Assembly: GCF_900143685.1 (NCBI RefSeq)
Contig: NZ_LT671675.1
Coordinates: 533,111-597,110, forward strand
DNA: 64,000 nucleotides
Direction of reading: 5' to 3'
Source of the DNA: Parolsenella massiliensis
GTDB lineage: Bacteria > Actinomycetota > Coriobacteriia > Coriobacteriales > Atopobiaceae
Part shown: positions 32,889 to 42,136 of the stretch, piece after piece
Position numbering within the stretch: position 1 is the stretch's first letter
Layout of the letters: each line of letters begins with the position of its first letter
The notes under the pieces: model-generated
What the model saw: only the letters and a program-made list of their open reading frames with translations
What the model was told of the DNA's origin: nothing
The model's database searches: none
Made by a program: the position numbers and the translations under genes

Positions 32889-33266
32889 ATGACGACGAGG
32901 ACTTACACGCTCAGGACGAACCCGACGATGGGCATCGAGATAGACGGCAGGCCGTACGAGGTGCAGCTCGGCAACGTCAGCTTCCTGCTCGACGCCGACG
33001 AGTGGCAGCGCGGCCTGGAGCGGCTGGCAAAGCCCGGCGCTGGGGCCGACGACGCGCGCAGGCTCGCCGAGTCGGGCCGCGCCATCGTGGCGACCGCCCT
33101 CGGCGACGAGGCGGCCGACGAGCTCGTGGGCGGCGAGAACCGCCTGAACCTGTACCGCCTCATCGACGTGGTGCGCATCCTGGCCGACGCCATCGGCTCC
33201 GACGAGGCGATGGGCGCCATGGCGGGCGCCGCCGCCTCGGACGCCTCCACGCTCGAGCTCGCCTAG
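32889..33266 (+). CDS. Tail assembly chaperone
   Basis: A 125-residue helical protein, TRTYTLRTNPTMGIEIDGRPYEV at the N-terminus, placed between tube and tape measure where tail assembly chaperones occur. It ends 3 bp before the Gp15-like gene. No slippery frameshift heptamer joining the two frames is obvious, so here the two chaperone components may simply be separate genes. Confidence 0.68.
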   Translation: MTTRTYTLRTNPTMGIEIDGRPYEVQLGNVSFLLDADEWQRGLERLAKPGAGADDARRLAESGRAIVATALGDEAADELVGGENRLNLYRLIDVVRILADAIGSDEAMGAMAGAAASDASTLELA

Positions 33267-33269
33267 CCC

Positions 33270-33857
33270 ATGCTCGACGCCATCCTGTCGGGCGCCCCGT
33301 CGGCCGTGGAGGTCGCAGGGGCGCCCGTCGCCGTGAACAGCGGGTTCCGCCAGAACCTGCTCGCCGAGACGATGGACCGCCGCGACCGCGCCGACGCGGC
33401 GAGGCTGCTTCAGTGCTGGTTCGGCGACGGCACGGGCGCGCTCAGGCAGGGCGCGCTCGCCCACCCGGCGCAGGCCCTGGCGGCCGCGTGCGAGTGGCAC
33501 GACGCGGCCTGGTCGCTCGTCTCCTACGGCAGGCCGGGGCGCGGCGGCCGCGTGGCGGGCAGACGCGTGTTCGACTGGGACGCCGACGCGGGCGTGCTGT
33601 GCGCCGACTTCCAGCGGCTCTACGGAATCGACCTCACCGACCCGTCGCTGCGCATGCACTGGTACCGGTTCATGGCGCTCGCGCTGTCGGCCATGAGGAC
33701 GTCCGGCTCGCTCGTGGCGACGGCCATCCAGGCCCGCTCCCCGCTGCCAAGAAGGGCCAGCGACGCCGAGCGGCGCGCCCACGAGGCGCGGGCCGCGGCG
33801 TGGGCGTTACCGCCAACGGACGCTGAGCTCGCTGAGATCGCCCGGCGCGAGTTCTAG
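33270..33857 (+). CDS. Gp15-family tail protein
   Basis: A 195-residue protein of the bacteriophage Gp15 type, commonly found before the tape measure gene. The signature FDWDADAGVLCADFQRLYGIDLTD, then LRMHWYRFMALALSA, is clear. It probably acts as the second tail assembly chaperone. ATG 33,270 lies 3 bp after the previous stop, and 8 bp separate it from the tape measure gene. Confidence 0.8.
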   Translation: MLDAILSGAPSAVEVAGAPVAVNSGFRQNLLAETMDRRDRADAARLLQCWFGDGTGALRQGALAHPAQALAAACEWHDAAWSLVSYGRPGRGGRVAGRRVFDWDADAGVLCADFQRLYGIDLTDPSLRMHWYRFMALALSAMRTSGSLVATAIQARSPLPRRASDAERRAHEARAAAWALPPTDAELAEIARREF

Positions 33858-33865
33858 GGGGTAGC

Positions 33866-36649
33866 GTGGCAGACGGCAAGGTCGTAATCGAGATACTGGG
33901 CGACGCGTCGAAGTTCGAGGCCGAGGTCGCCAGGCTCGGGGAGAGCACGTCGCAGGCCCTGGAGAGGGCCGGCGGCGGCATGTCGAGGTTCGGCGGCATC
34001 CTGACCGCCGCCGTCACCGCGCCGCTGGCCGCGGCCGGGGCCAAGGCGTCGCAGTGGGCGCTCGCGACGGCGAGCGCGGCCGAGCAGGCCGACATCGCGT
34101 TCTCGACGATGCTCGGCCCGGAGCGCGCCAAGGCGATGATCGCCGACCTGACCGAGTTCGCCAAGAAGACGCCGTTCGAGATGAGCGGCCTCACGAGCGC
34201 CACGCAGAAGCTGCTCGCCTACGGCTTCGCCGCCGAGGACGTCATCCCGACCCTGACGGCCGTGGGAGACGCCACGGCCGGCCTGGGCACCGGCCAGGAG
34301 GGAATCGACTCCGTGACCCGCGCCCTCGGCCAGATGCAGGCCAAGGGCCGCGTCATGAGCGACGAGATGCTGCAGCTCACCGAGGCGGGCATCCCCGCGT
34401 GGAAGTACCTCGCGAAGGCACTCGGCACCGACGTCGCCGGCGCCCAGGAGAAGGTGTCCAAGGGCACCGTCGACGCAGCGACCGGCATCGCCGCGCTCAA
34501 GGCGGGCATGGAGGGCGACTTCGGCGGCATGATGGCCGACCAGTCCAAGACCCTCTCCGGCGCGCTTTCGAACCTCGGCGACGCCGCGGAGGGCGCCGTC
34601 AAGGAGCTGTACAAGACCGACGCGTACAAGGAGCTGGCCTCGACGCTCGCAGACCTCGCCGACCCGCTCGGCGACCTCGTGCAGGGCCTCATGCCGCAGC
34701 TCGAGGCGGCCATGGGCGTCGCCCAGGGGGTCGCCTCGGCGCTGTCGTCGGCCATCTCGTCGCTCACGCCCGAGCAGGTGTCGGCGGTCGTCTCGGCGCT
34801 CGGGCTGCTCGCCGGCATGGGCCCGGCGCTGCTGGTCTCGGGCAAGGCCGTCTCGGCGGCGGGTGCGGGCATCGGGGTCGCGTCCAGGCTCGCCGGGGCC
34901 GCCGCGCCGGTGCTGTCCGGCGTGGCCGCGGCGTTCCGCGACGGCGGCGAGGGCGCGACGGGCCTGGCCGGGGCCGCGGGCAAGGCGTTCTCCGCGCTCA
35001 AGAGGGGTGCCGGGGACGCGGGCGCGGCCCTCCAGCTCACGCTCGAGAACCCGCTCCAGGCTGGCCTCTCCGTGCTCCAGGACGTGACCGCCGCGTCCGA
35101 CCGCGGCATGCTCGCGCTGGAGCACGGGGCGACCGCCGCGGGCAACGCGATCGTCTCGGCCGTGAACGACCCCCTCGGGGCGGCCAGGTCGGCGGCGGGC
35201 GGCCTGGCGGGCGCCGCCAGGGGCGGGCTCGGCGGGCTCGTGGACCTGTGCGGGAGGGTGGCCCCGGCGGCCGCCAGCATCTCGGCGGCCTTCGGTGGCG
35301 CGACGGTCGTGCTCGGAGCGCTGTCGGCGGCCCTCGCCGGCGCGGCGCTGGCCGGCTCGGCCATGGGCGTCGACGTGAACGCGGCCGTGCGCGGCGTGGC
35401 CTCCGCCGTCCAGGGCATGGTGCCGATGGCCGCCAACGCCCTGTCGGCAGTCGCCGCGGCCATCCCGGGCGCGGTCTCCGGCCTCCAGAGCGCGGGCCCG
35501 CAGCTCGCGGCCATGGTCTCGGAGCTGCTGCGGACCGTGGTGTCCGGCGTCGAGGCCATGACGCCACAGCTCGTAGAGCTCGTGGGCGCTGCCGCCGGCG
35601 TGCTGTGCGACCTGCTCGTGTCGTCGGCGCCCGTCCTGCTCGAGGGCGCCATGCAGATGCTCGGCGGCGTCCTCCAGGCGCTCGGCGAGGTGGCCGTCCA
35701 GCTCGGCGACGCCATGCCGGCGCTGATACAGGGGCTGGCCGACTCGTTCGCCGCCAACGCCCCGGCCGTCCTGGCGGGCGCGCTCGCCATGTTCCAGGGC
35801 ATCGTGGCGGCCCTGCCGCAGATAATCCCGGCGCTCGTCGCGGCCCTGCCGCAGGTCGTGCAGGCCGTCGCCGCCGCGCTGCCGACGTTCGCGACGGGCT
35901 TGCTGTCGGCCGCCGTGGCGCTGTTCGTCGCCATCGTTCAGGCCCTGCCGCAGATAGCGCCCGCGCTGCTCTCGGCGCTCTCGTCGCTCGTCGGCACGCT
36001 GCTTTCGAGCCTGCCGTCGTTCGCCGGCGCGCTGCTCGCCGCGGCCGTGACGCTGTTCGGCGCCATCGCCCGGGCCGTCCCGCAGGTGGTCGGCTCGGTG
36101 CTGTCGGCGGTGGGCGGCCTGCTCGGCGACATCGTGGGCGCCATCTCGAGCTTCTCGCTCGCGGACGCCGGCAGGCAGCTCGTCCAGGGCTTCGCGAACG
36201 GCATCTCGGCGATGGGCTCGGCCGTGACGGGCGCCATCGGCGGCATCGTCAACTCGGCCATCGAGTTCGGCAAGGGTCTGCTGGGCATCCACTCGCCGTC
36301 GAGGGTCTTCCGCTGGATAGGCAACATGACCGGCGAGGGCATGGCGCTGGGCATCGACGACGAGGCCCAGGGGGTCGCGGGCTCGGTGCGCGCCATGATG
36401 GCCGCCGCGACCGGCGCCGCCGAGTCGCTGCCGGCGCCGCAGATGGCGGCCGTGACGTCGGCGGTGGCCTCGCAGGCGGCATCCGTGGGGACGGCGGCGG
36501 ACTCCGGGCAGCGCTCGCTGCTCGCGGACGTGTGCGAGCACGTGGACGCCATGGCCGACAGGCTCGAGCGCGCGCTCGGGGAGCCGGTCTCGCTCAGCGT
36601 CGACAGGCGCGAGGCCGGCAAGATCGTGAGGGGGCTGGTGACGGCTTGA
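33866..36649 (+). CDS. Tail tape measure protein
   Basis: A 927-residue protein that sets tail length and is ejected with the DNA. The N-terminus (VVIEILGDASKFEAEVARLG) and the TMP core segment with AFSTMLGPERAKAMIADLTEF, then GYGFAAEDV-like and RVMSDEMLQLTEAGIPAWKYL, match the PhageMin_Tail tape measure domain. Many hydrophobic Ala/Val-rich segments follow between about 280 and 790, and the end holds LLGIHSPSRVFRWIGNMTGEG, a conserved tail-tip motif. By the usual rule of about 0.15 nm per residue, the tail would be near 130-140 nm. GTG start 33,866. Confidence 0.93.
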   Translation: MADGKVVIEILGDASKFEAEVARLGESTSQALERAGGGMSRFGGILTAAVTAPLAAAGAKASQWALATASAAEQADIAFSTMLGPERAKAMIADLTEFAKKTPFEMSGLTSATQKLLAYGFAAEDVIPTLTAVGDATAGLGTGQEGIDSVTRALGQMQAKGRVMSDEMLQLTEAGIPAWKYLAKALGTDVAGAQEKVSKGTVDAATGIAALKAGMEGDFGGMMADQSKTLSGALSNLGDAAEGAVKELYKTDAYKELASTLADLADPLGDLVQGLMPQLEAAMGVAQGVASALSSAISSLTPEQVSAVVSALGLLAGMGPALLVSGKAVSAAGAGIGVASRLAGAAAPVLSGVAAAFRDGGEGATGLAGAAGKAFSALKRGAGDAGAALQLTLENPLQAGLSVLQDVTAASDRGMLALEHGATAAGNAIVSAVNDPLGAARSAAGGLAGAARGGLGGLVDLCGRVAPAAASISAAFGGATVVLGALSAALAGAALAGSAMGVDVNAAVRGVASAVQGMVPMAANALSAVAAAIPGAVSGLQSAGPQLAAMVSELLRTVVSGVEAMTPQLVELVGAAAGVLCDLLVSSAPVLLEGAMQMLGGVLQALGEVAVQLGDAMPALIQGLADSFAANAPAVLAGALAMFQGIVAALPQIIPALVAALPQVVQAVAAALPTFATGLLSAAVALFVAIVQALPQIAPALLSALSSLVGTLLSSLPSFAGALLAAAVTLFGAIARAVPQVVGSVLSAVGGLLGDIVGAISSFSLADAGRQLVQGFANGISAMGSAVTGAIGGIVNSAIEFGKGLLGIHSPSRVFRWIGNMTGEGMALGIDDEAQGVAGSVRAMMAAATGAAESLPAPQMAAVTSAVASQAASVGTAADSGQRSLLADVCEHVDAMADRLERALGEPVSLSVDRREAGKIVRGLVTA

Positions 36650-37509
36650 GGACCGACATACGGTACGTCAACCGCAGGGGCGAGGTGCTGGAGCTGGGAG
36701 GCACCGACGAGGCCCTGCACTACATGGAGCACGAGCTGCGCGACTGGGAGTGGTCGTACTCGACGGGCAAGGGCTCGGGGCGCGTCACGTCGTTCTCGCG
36801 CCGCCCGTCCAAGCCGCGTAAGGTCAAGCTCCCCGTCGGAATCGCCGCCGCCACCGGCGAGCGCGGACTGGAGCTGCGCAACCGCGTCCTGGCGGTGGGC
36901 GAGCCGGACGTGCTCGCGGGCGAGCCCGGAGAGCTGTGGCTGGGCGACTGGTCGATGCGCTGCTGGATCGTGGCCGGCCAGCCGACGCGCTACTGGTACG
37001 ACGACCGCTACGCCGAGGTGAGCCTGACGCTGCTCGTCGAGGACCCGTCGTGGGTGCGCGCCACGACGCGCCTGCTCGTCCCCGAGACCGCGTCGGCCGC
37101 CGGCGGGACCGACTTCCTGCGCGACCTGCCCTGCGACCTGCTCCGCGAGAGGGCGTCGACCACGGTCACGGTCGCGGGAGACTCACCGAGCCCGTTCCTG
37201 TGGCGCACGTTCGGCCCGGCGACGTCGCCGTACCTGCGCATAGCCGGCAACCTCTACCGCGTGAACGTGGACGTGCCCGAGGGCGCGAGGCTCGAGGTCG
37301 ACTCCCGAGACCGCAGGGTCGAGCTCGTCCTGGCCGACGGCACGAGGACGAGCCAGTACGCTCTTCGCGAGCGCGGGGCGTCCGGCTCCGGCTCCTACAT
37401 CTTCGAGGAGATACCGTGCGGCGACTCGGCCTTCGCCTGGGGCAACGACGCGCGCATGGAGCTCGTGACCTACGAGGTGCGCTCAGCCGCGCCGTACGAG
37501 GAGGGCTAG
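36646..37509 (+). CDS. Distal tail protein
   Basis: A 287-residue distal tail (Dit-like) protein that joins tube and baseplate. TTG 36,646 overlaps the tape measure stop (TTGA), giving a start of RTDIRYVNRRGEVLELGG. The region LRNRVLAVGEPDVLAGEPGELWLGDW and YWYDDRYAEVSLTLLVEDPSWV is like Siphovirus tail component domains, with a C-terminal beta domain (PYLRIAGNLYRVNVDVPEG). The same frame is open far upstream inside the tape measure gene, which is a shadow. Confidence 0.82.
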   Translation: MRTDIRYVNRRGEVLELGGTDEALHYMEHELRDWEWSYSTGKGSGRVTSFSRRPSKPRKVKLPVGIAAATGERGLELRNRVLAVGEPDVLAGEPGELWLGDWSMRCWIVAGQPTRYWYDDRYAEVSLTLLVEDPSWVRATTRLLVPETASAAGGTDFLRDLPCDLLRERASTTVTVAGDSPSPFLWRTFGPATSPYLRIAGNLYRVNVDVPEGARLEVDSRDRRVELVLADGTRTSQYALRERGASGSGSYIFEEIPCGDSAFAWGNDARMELVTYEVRSAAPYEEG

Positions 37510-37512
37510 GCC

Positions 37513-39969
37513 ATGGCCGACATCTGCTACACCGACGCCGCGCGCCGGGACGTCGGCGTCCTGCGCGGCACGAGCCTCAACGTGACGTGGGGCGACTCGG
37601 GCAACGACTTCGAGCTGACCGTCGACCTCGCCTCGGGCGCGCGCCTGGAGGACGGGGCGCTCGTCTACGTCGAGGGCACCGAGTGGGGCGGCGTCGTGGA
37701 CGAGCGCGAGGCCAGCCAGTCCGACGGCGCGCTCAGGTACCGCGGCCGCTCCTGGCACGGAATCCTGCGCGACCGCGTGCTGTGCCCCGACCCCGGCGCC
37801 GACTACCTGACCGTGTCGGGCGAGGCCAACGCCGTGCTGCTCTCGCTCGTCTCGCGCATGGGGCTGTCCGACGTCATGACCGCGCCGGCGACCGCCAGCG
37901 GCGTCACCGTAAAACACACGTTCGACCGGTACTGCGACGCCTACACGGGCATCCGCAAGATGCTCGCCGCGTCCGGCGCCAGGCTCGCCGTGTCCTACGA
38001 CGCCGCGGCGGGCAGGGCCGTCCTCTCGGCCGTCCCGATCGTCGACTGGTCGGACGGCCCGACCTCGGACGTCGCCGACGTGGACGTCACGCGCGTCCAC
38101 AGGCCCTACAACCACCTCGTGTGCCTCGGCGCGGGCGAGCTGCGGAACCGAGTCGTGCAGCACTGGTACGCCGACGCCAAGGGCAACATAAGCCAGACGC
38201 AGACGCTGAGGGGTCTCGACGAGCGCGCCACGACCTACGACTACACGAACGCGAGCGCCGAGGAGCTGGCCCAGGACGGCCCCAAGAAGCTGGCGGAGTA
38301 CCAGGCGGCCGACTCCATGAGCGCGACGCTGGCGCTTGACGGCAGCTACGCCGTGGGTGACGTGGTGCCGGGAACCGACATCGACACCGGCACCGAGGTT
38401 TCCGTGACCGTGGGCACCGTGGACGTCACCGTGACCGACGACGGCGTGACGGCCACGTACAAGGCCGGCGGCACCGCGTCCTCCGGCTCCTCGTCCGGCT
38501 CGTCCGAGTCCTCGGGCGGCGGCGTGGCATACGCGGCGGGCGAGGGCATCCAGATCGTGGGCCGCACAATCTCCGCCGACGTCACGCAGGCCAAGCTCGA
38601 CGCCGTCTCCGCGGCCGCCTCCAAGGCCTCCGAGTCCGCCCAGGGCGTGGCGAACGACCTGGCGGCGGAGGCCACGCGCGCCGCCAAGGCCGAGAAGGCC
38701 AACGCCGACGCCATCAAGGTCGAGGCCCAGGCGCGGGAGTCGGCCGACAAGGGCATAAGGGGCAGCCTCGACACCGTGATTGGCGAGCTCTCCAAGGAGA
38801 CGACCGACAGGCAGGGCGCCATCGCCGCAGAGAGGTCTGCCCGCGAGAGCGCGGACTCGGCGCTCGGCGGCCGCGTCAAGGCGCTCGAGGACAAGCCCGC
38901 CTACTCGCTGCCGACGGCCTCGGCCACGGTGCTGGGCGGCGTCAGGGTGGGCTCCGGGCTGTCAATCTCCGACGGCACGCTCAGCGCGACCGACCAGACG
39001 GCGGGGCTCGCCAGGCAGGCGGGCCTGGACGCCGAGGCCAAGTCGCGGGCGGACGCCGACTCGGCGCTCGCGAAGCGCGTGACGGCCGCCGAGACCGCAC
39101 TGGCGAAGAAGCCGGACGCGACGAGCACCTCGTTGTCGTACAGGTTCAGGCTTGACTGCAACAAGAAAAAGTACTGGTTTCGCCTGGGCACGCTCGTCTC
39201 GGCGGGTGACGACAGCTCAGTGCACCTCCATGTGCTGACCGGCGCTGGCTACAACGGATGCCCGTCGCAGAACTCTGAGTTTTGGGTGTTCATCAAGGAC
39301 GGATGGACCGGGGACGGGAGTACCGGATACTTCGGCACCACGGTCGAGCTCGGCGCCAACTGCGATGGCGTCGAGGTGCGCGTCTACGCCGCCAACGACT
39401 CCACGGCGGACGTCTGGGTGAGGCTGCCATGGGGCTACCCGAACGGCAACTACACCATCCAGGGCGTCTACAAGTCCTGGACGCCCAACACGAAGCAGGA
39501 CAACCAGACGGGCGCCCCGGCGCTGGGCTCCATGGTCGACCAGCGGGTCGCGTACCGCACCATCGCGTCCACCGACTACGTCACGGCCAAGCTCGCGGGC
39601 TACCAGCCGCGCGGCGACTACGCCGCCAAGTCGCACCAGCACGCCGCCTCAGACGTCACCTCTGGCGTCCTGCCCGTGGCGAGGGGCGGCACCGGCAACG
39701 GCAGCGGCAACGCGCCCACGGCGTCAAAGCTCGCGACCGCCCGCAGGCTCACGCTCAAGGGCGCCGTCACGGGCTCGGCCACCTTCGACGGCAGCGCCGA
39801 CGTGACCATCACGTGCGAGGGCCAGGGAGCGGCCGCGTCGTTCCTGGCGGCGCACCCGGTGGGGAGCACCTACGAGAGCACGTCGGCCGTTAGCCCGGCC
39901 GGAGCATACGGGGGAACGTGGGAGAGGGTGCCGAGCCTCGGCGCCTTCCGTTGGGAGAGGACCGCATAG
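37513..39969 (+). CDS. Tail tip (Tal-like) protein with fibre repeats
   Basis: An 818-residue baseplate hub or tail-tip protein. Residues 1-300 resemble the Gp37-like hub domain (TWGDSGNDFELTV, YRGRSWHGILRDRVL, LVCLGAGELRNRVVQHWY). After a Gly/Ser-rich hinge (about 315-340) come coiled-coil stretches (about 350-480, 500-540), a lectin-like beta domain (about 545-670) and a fibre part with SDVTSGVLPVARGGTG, a motif common in tail fibres, then HPVGSTYESTSAVSPAGAYGGTWERV. It sits before the shuffled fibre gene, so it is the fixed part of the tip. Confidence 0.82.
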   Translation: MADICYTDAARRDVGVLRGTSLNVTWGDSGNDFELTVDLASGARLEDGALVYVEGTEWGGVVDEREASQSDGALRYRGRSWHGILRDRVLCPDPGADYLTVSGEANAVLLSLVSRMGLSDVMTAPATASGVTVKHTFDRYCDAYTGIRKMLAASGARLAVSYDAAAGRAVLSAVPIVDWSDGPTSDVADVDVTRVHRPYNHLVCLGAGELRNRVVQHWYADAKGNISQTQTLRGLDERATTYDYTNASAEELAQDGPKKLAEYQAADSMSATLALDGSYAVGDVVPGTDIDTGTEVSVTVGTVDVTVTDDGVTATYKAGGTASSGSSSGSSESSGGGVAYAAGEGIQIVGRTISADVTQAKLDAVSAAASKASESAQGVANDLAAEATRAAKAEKANADAIKVEAQARESADKGIRGSLDTVIGELSKETTDRQGAIAAERSARESADSALGGRVKALEDKPAYSLPTASATVLGGVRVGSGLSISDGTLSATDQTAGLARQAGLDAEAKSRADADSALAKRVTAAETALAKKPDATSTSLSYRFRLDCNKKKYWFRLGTLVSAGDDSSVHLHVLTGAGYNGCPSQNSEFWVFIKDGWTGDGSTGYFGTTVELGANCDGVEVRVYAANDSTADVWVRLPWGYPNGNYTIQGVYKSWTPNTKQDNQTGAPALGSMVDQRVAYRTIASTDYVTAKLAGYQPRGDYAAKSHQHAASDVTSGVLPVARGGTGNGSGNAPTASKLATARRLTLKGAVTGSATFDGSADVTITCEGQGAAASFLAAHPVGSTYESTSAVSPAGAYGGTWERVPSLGAFRWERTA

Positions 39970-40200
39970 ATGGCAAAGACGCAGGGATACTCGCAGCTCG
40001 TCTGCGACAGGTGCCAGAAGACGCTGTACGCCACGGACAACAGCCCGGAGGCGCAGAGCTGGCGCACGGTCAAGCGCTACACGGCCGACGGCACGGAGGT
40101 CTCGCGCCTGCTGTGCCCGGACTGCTACGACGGCTACCGCACGCTGGCGGCCTCGCAGGACTCGGCGTTCGGCGACTTCATGGCGAAGAGGGGTGAGTAG
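39970..40200 (+). CDS. Small zinc-ribbon protein in tail module
   Basis: A 76-residue protein with two CxxC pairs (LVCDRCQKTLY and LLCPDCYDGYRTL) that suggest one zinc site. It starts right after the tail-tip stop and ends 1 bp before the fibre GTG. Its function is unknown; an assembly factor for the adjacent fibre is a guess from position. Confidence 0.6.
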   Translation: MAKTQGYSQLVCDRCQKTLYATDNSPEAQSWRTVKRYTADGTEVSRLLCPDCYDGYRTLAASQDSAFGDFMAKRGE

Positions 40201-40201
40201 C

Positions 40202-41188
40202 GTGGCGTTCGATGGGGTGCTCGCGTTCCAGGGCAGGGACCACATCACGGCCTCGCAGCTGGGCCGCATCGTCGAGGGCGTGGCCGGCAAGGGCCGCTAC
40301 GTCCTTCCGACGCTGCACGGGCTCAAGGCCACGATGCAGACGGCGAACAAGGTCCGCGTCGACACCGGCGACCTGGTCATCGACGGTCGCGTGGTCACCA
40401 ACGAGGAGGCCGTCGACCTCACGGTCGAGAGCGGCACGAGTGGCTACAAGCGCAACGACCTCGTCGTGTGCCACTACAGGAAGGACGCCTCCACGGGCGT
40501 CGAGAGGTTCGACGCCAAGGTGCTCAAGGGTACGCCGACGACCGGGACGCCGGCCGACCCGACGTACGACGCCGGCGACATCTCGGCCGGCGGCTCCGAG
40601 GCGATCATGCCGCTGTGGCGCATCCCCATCGACGGCATCACCCCCGGCACCCCCGTCCAGGTCGCCGACACGGCGCAGAGCCTCAAGTCCCTCGGGGATT
40701 CCGTATCCCGGGACAGGCTGCACAGGGGCGTCTACGCGCTGTCGGCCACGCCCGATGGCTGGGCGGGCTCGATCACCGTGACCACCAACGTCTACAACGA
40801 CGAGACGGGCAGGTGGGAGTACGGCCAGGGCGGGTTCGCCAACGTGCGAGGCTACATCTGGAGCTACGACATGTCGGCCGACCCGTGGAACAAGGCGGTG
40901 AGGCCGTCGGACTTCACCGCCGACGGCGTCTGGTGCGCCAAAATCCCCCTCAAGGTCTCGCCCGGCGGATACCAGGAGCTGCTGACCAACGCGGCACTGA
41001 AGCTCGACCAGTCTGCCGAGAACAGGGGCTTCGAGTTCTTCGCGACCAACCCCGTTGGAGTCTTCCTGTCGAAGGACGGCTACCCCTACATCACGGTCGG
41101 GACGAAGTCCCAATTCGTCAATCGGCCGTGCGCCATCTACGTCAACTGCACCATCCTCTTCTCCGCCTTCGAGAACGTGGTTGGGTGA
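40202..41188 (+). CDS. Phase-variable tail fibre, currently expressing cassette A
   Basis: A receptor-binding fibre or upper baseplate protein of 328 residues, from GTG 40,202 (AGAGGGG site; GTG 40,193 is possible). The constant part, about 170 residues (AFDGVLAFQGRDHITASQLG, KVRVDTGDLVIDGRVV, YKRNDLVVCHYRKD, DGITPGTPVQ), resembles tail proteins of other Gram-positive siphoviruses. At GDSVSR the gene crosses a recombination site (40,697-40,710) and enters the variable cassette A of about 158 residues (from DRLHRGVYALS to FENVVG). The TGA stop lies inside the next site. Five other cassettes lie downstream and can replace A by inversion. Confidence 0.88.
   Translation: MAFDGVLAFQGRDHITASQLGRIVEGVAGKGRYVLPTLHGLKATMQTANKVRVDTGDLVIDGRVVTNEEAVDLTVESGTSGYKRNDLVVCHYRKDASTGVERFDAKVLKGTPTTGTPADPTYDAGDISAGGSEAIMPLWRIPIDGITPGTPVQVADTAQSLKSLGDSVSRDRLHRGVYALSATPDGWAGSITVTTNVYNDETGRWEYGQGGFANVRGYIWSYDMSADPWNKAVRPSDFTADGVWCAKIPLKVSPGGYQELLTNAALKLDQSAENRGFEFFATNPVGVFLSKDGYPYITVGTKSQFVNRPCAIYVNCTILFSAFENVVG
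40697..40710 (+). repeat. Shufflon site 1 (expression site)
   Basis: GATTCCGTATCCCG, plus orientation, inside the fibre gene; encodes D-S-V-S-R at the junction of constant and variable parts. Confidence 0.93.
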
Positions 41189-41200
41189 TTCCGTATCCCG
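41187..41200 (+). repeat. Shufflon site 2
   Basis: GATTCCGTATCCCG, plus orientation. The TGA stop of cassette A (41,186-41,188) overlaps its first bases, and cassette B begins after it. It is a direct repeat of site 1, so recombination between the two would delete A. Confidence 0.93.
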
Positions 41201-41528
41201 GAGGCTATCCGGACCAAAGCTGCTGTGGAGCGGTTGGGTCAACTCCGGCAGCATCACCGTCCCCGGGTCGACGGAGTACAGCCTGTTCGCGTGCAGAATC
41301 ACGAAGGCGGATGACGTGTTGTTAGGCGCAAGGCTCGGCGACTCCTCCGTCAACTTCACGGCGAACGCGGCTTGGGACATCTCTGCCGCGACGAGCATGG
41401 CCGTCGTCGGCATCAGGTTCTCGACGAGCGGCGACAAGTGGACCTTCGCCGGGGGCGGCCGCTACAACGCTGGCAACGACTACTCCTACGACATCGGCGG
41501 GGTCAGCTCCATCTACGGCATCGCCTAG
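41201..41528 (+). other. Silent fibre cassette B
   Basis: Open in frame from site 2 (GDSVSRRLSGPKLLWSGWV) to TAG 41,526, about 108 residues, ending GGVSSIYGIA. No ribosome site or start of its own. Its stop overlaps that of cassette C on the other strand within CTAG. Confidence 0.85.
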
Positions 41529-41825
41529 GCGGGGTACGAGACCGAGAACGACAGCAGCGTCCCCTTGCTGATGGTCACGGCTCGCGTCAGGAGCCTGACG
41601 CCGCCGCCGGACTCGACGGCGATGGGCACGGGCCGGTTGGTGTCGGTCTCCACGAAAGCGCATCCGCCAACCGTCGCCCGGGGCCGCATGCCCTCCGGCA
41701 GGGTCGCGACGATGCCGGAGGACCAGGCGGGGATTGCGACCGGCGAGCCGGCCATGGAGGCAGACACCGTGCAGAGGCTCCCGGCCCTTATCGCGGTCAC
41801 GTTGCTCGACGAGAACGACTGCGTC
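41525..41825 (-). other. Silent fibre cassette C
   Basis: Minus-strand frame from site 3 (HSVSRTQSFSSSNV) to TAG 41,525-41,527, about 99 residues. It has the tip motif ATLPEGMRP shared in form with D and F. Arranged tail-to-tail with B, so one segment carries two alternatives. Confidence 0.85.
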
Positions 41826-41838
41826 CGGGATACGGAAT
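41826..41838 (-). repeat. Shufflon site 3
   Basis: Minus orientation, CATTCCGTATCCC, differing from the others in the first base (C for G), so the first codon is His instead of Asp. The TAG of cassette D (41,840-41,842) lies one base away. Confidence 0.9.
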
Positions 41839-41839
41839 G

Positions 41840-42122
41840 CTATGCCACTGGAAACGTGACGCACCCGGCGAAGTAGCTGTTGTTGGATGAGCACCAGGTG
41901 GACACTTTCCCGTCCGTCTCGACGAGGATCTGCCCGACGTAGTTGGTTCCCCTGACGTATCCGATGCCAACGACCAGAACTGCGGGCCTGAAGCCCTCTG
42001 GCAGCGTCCCGAGCGTTGCCTTGGAGGACACGTTGTTCATGGACACGGTGACGAGCGAGCCGACCTTTTGGTAGACGCAATATTTGTCGCCGCTCATCGG
42101 GACGAGGTAGGCGGGCTTAGTT
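41840..42122 (-). other. Silent fibre cassette D
   Basis: Minus-strand frame from site 4 (DSVSRTKPAYLVPMSGD) to TAG 41,840, about 93 residues. It contains LGTLPEGFRP and ends YFAGCVTFPVA. No independent start signal. Confidence 0.85.
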
Positions 42123-42136
42123 CGGGATACGGAATC
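42123..42136 (-). repeat. Shufflon site 4
   Basis: Minus orientation, exact GATTCCGTATCCCG. The TGA of cassette E overlaps its edge (42,135-42,137). Confidence 0.93.

Noticed and set aside
34054..36645. The distal tail protein frame extends upstream through the tape measure gene and could suggest an 1151-residue protein.
   Set aside because: The upstream part is Arg/Gly-rich shadow sequence. TTG at 36,646 overlaps the tape measure stop and begins a sensible protein.
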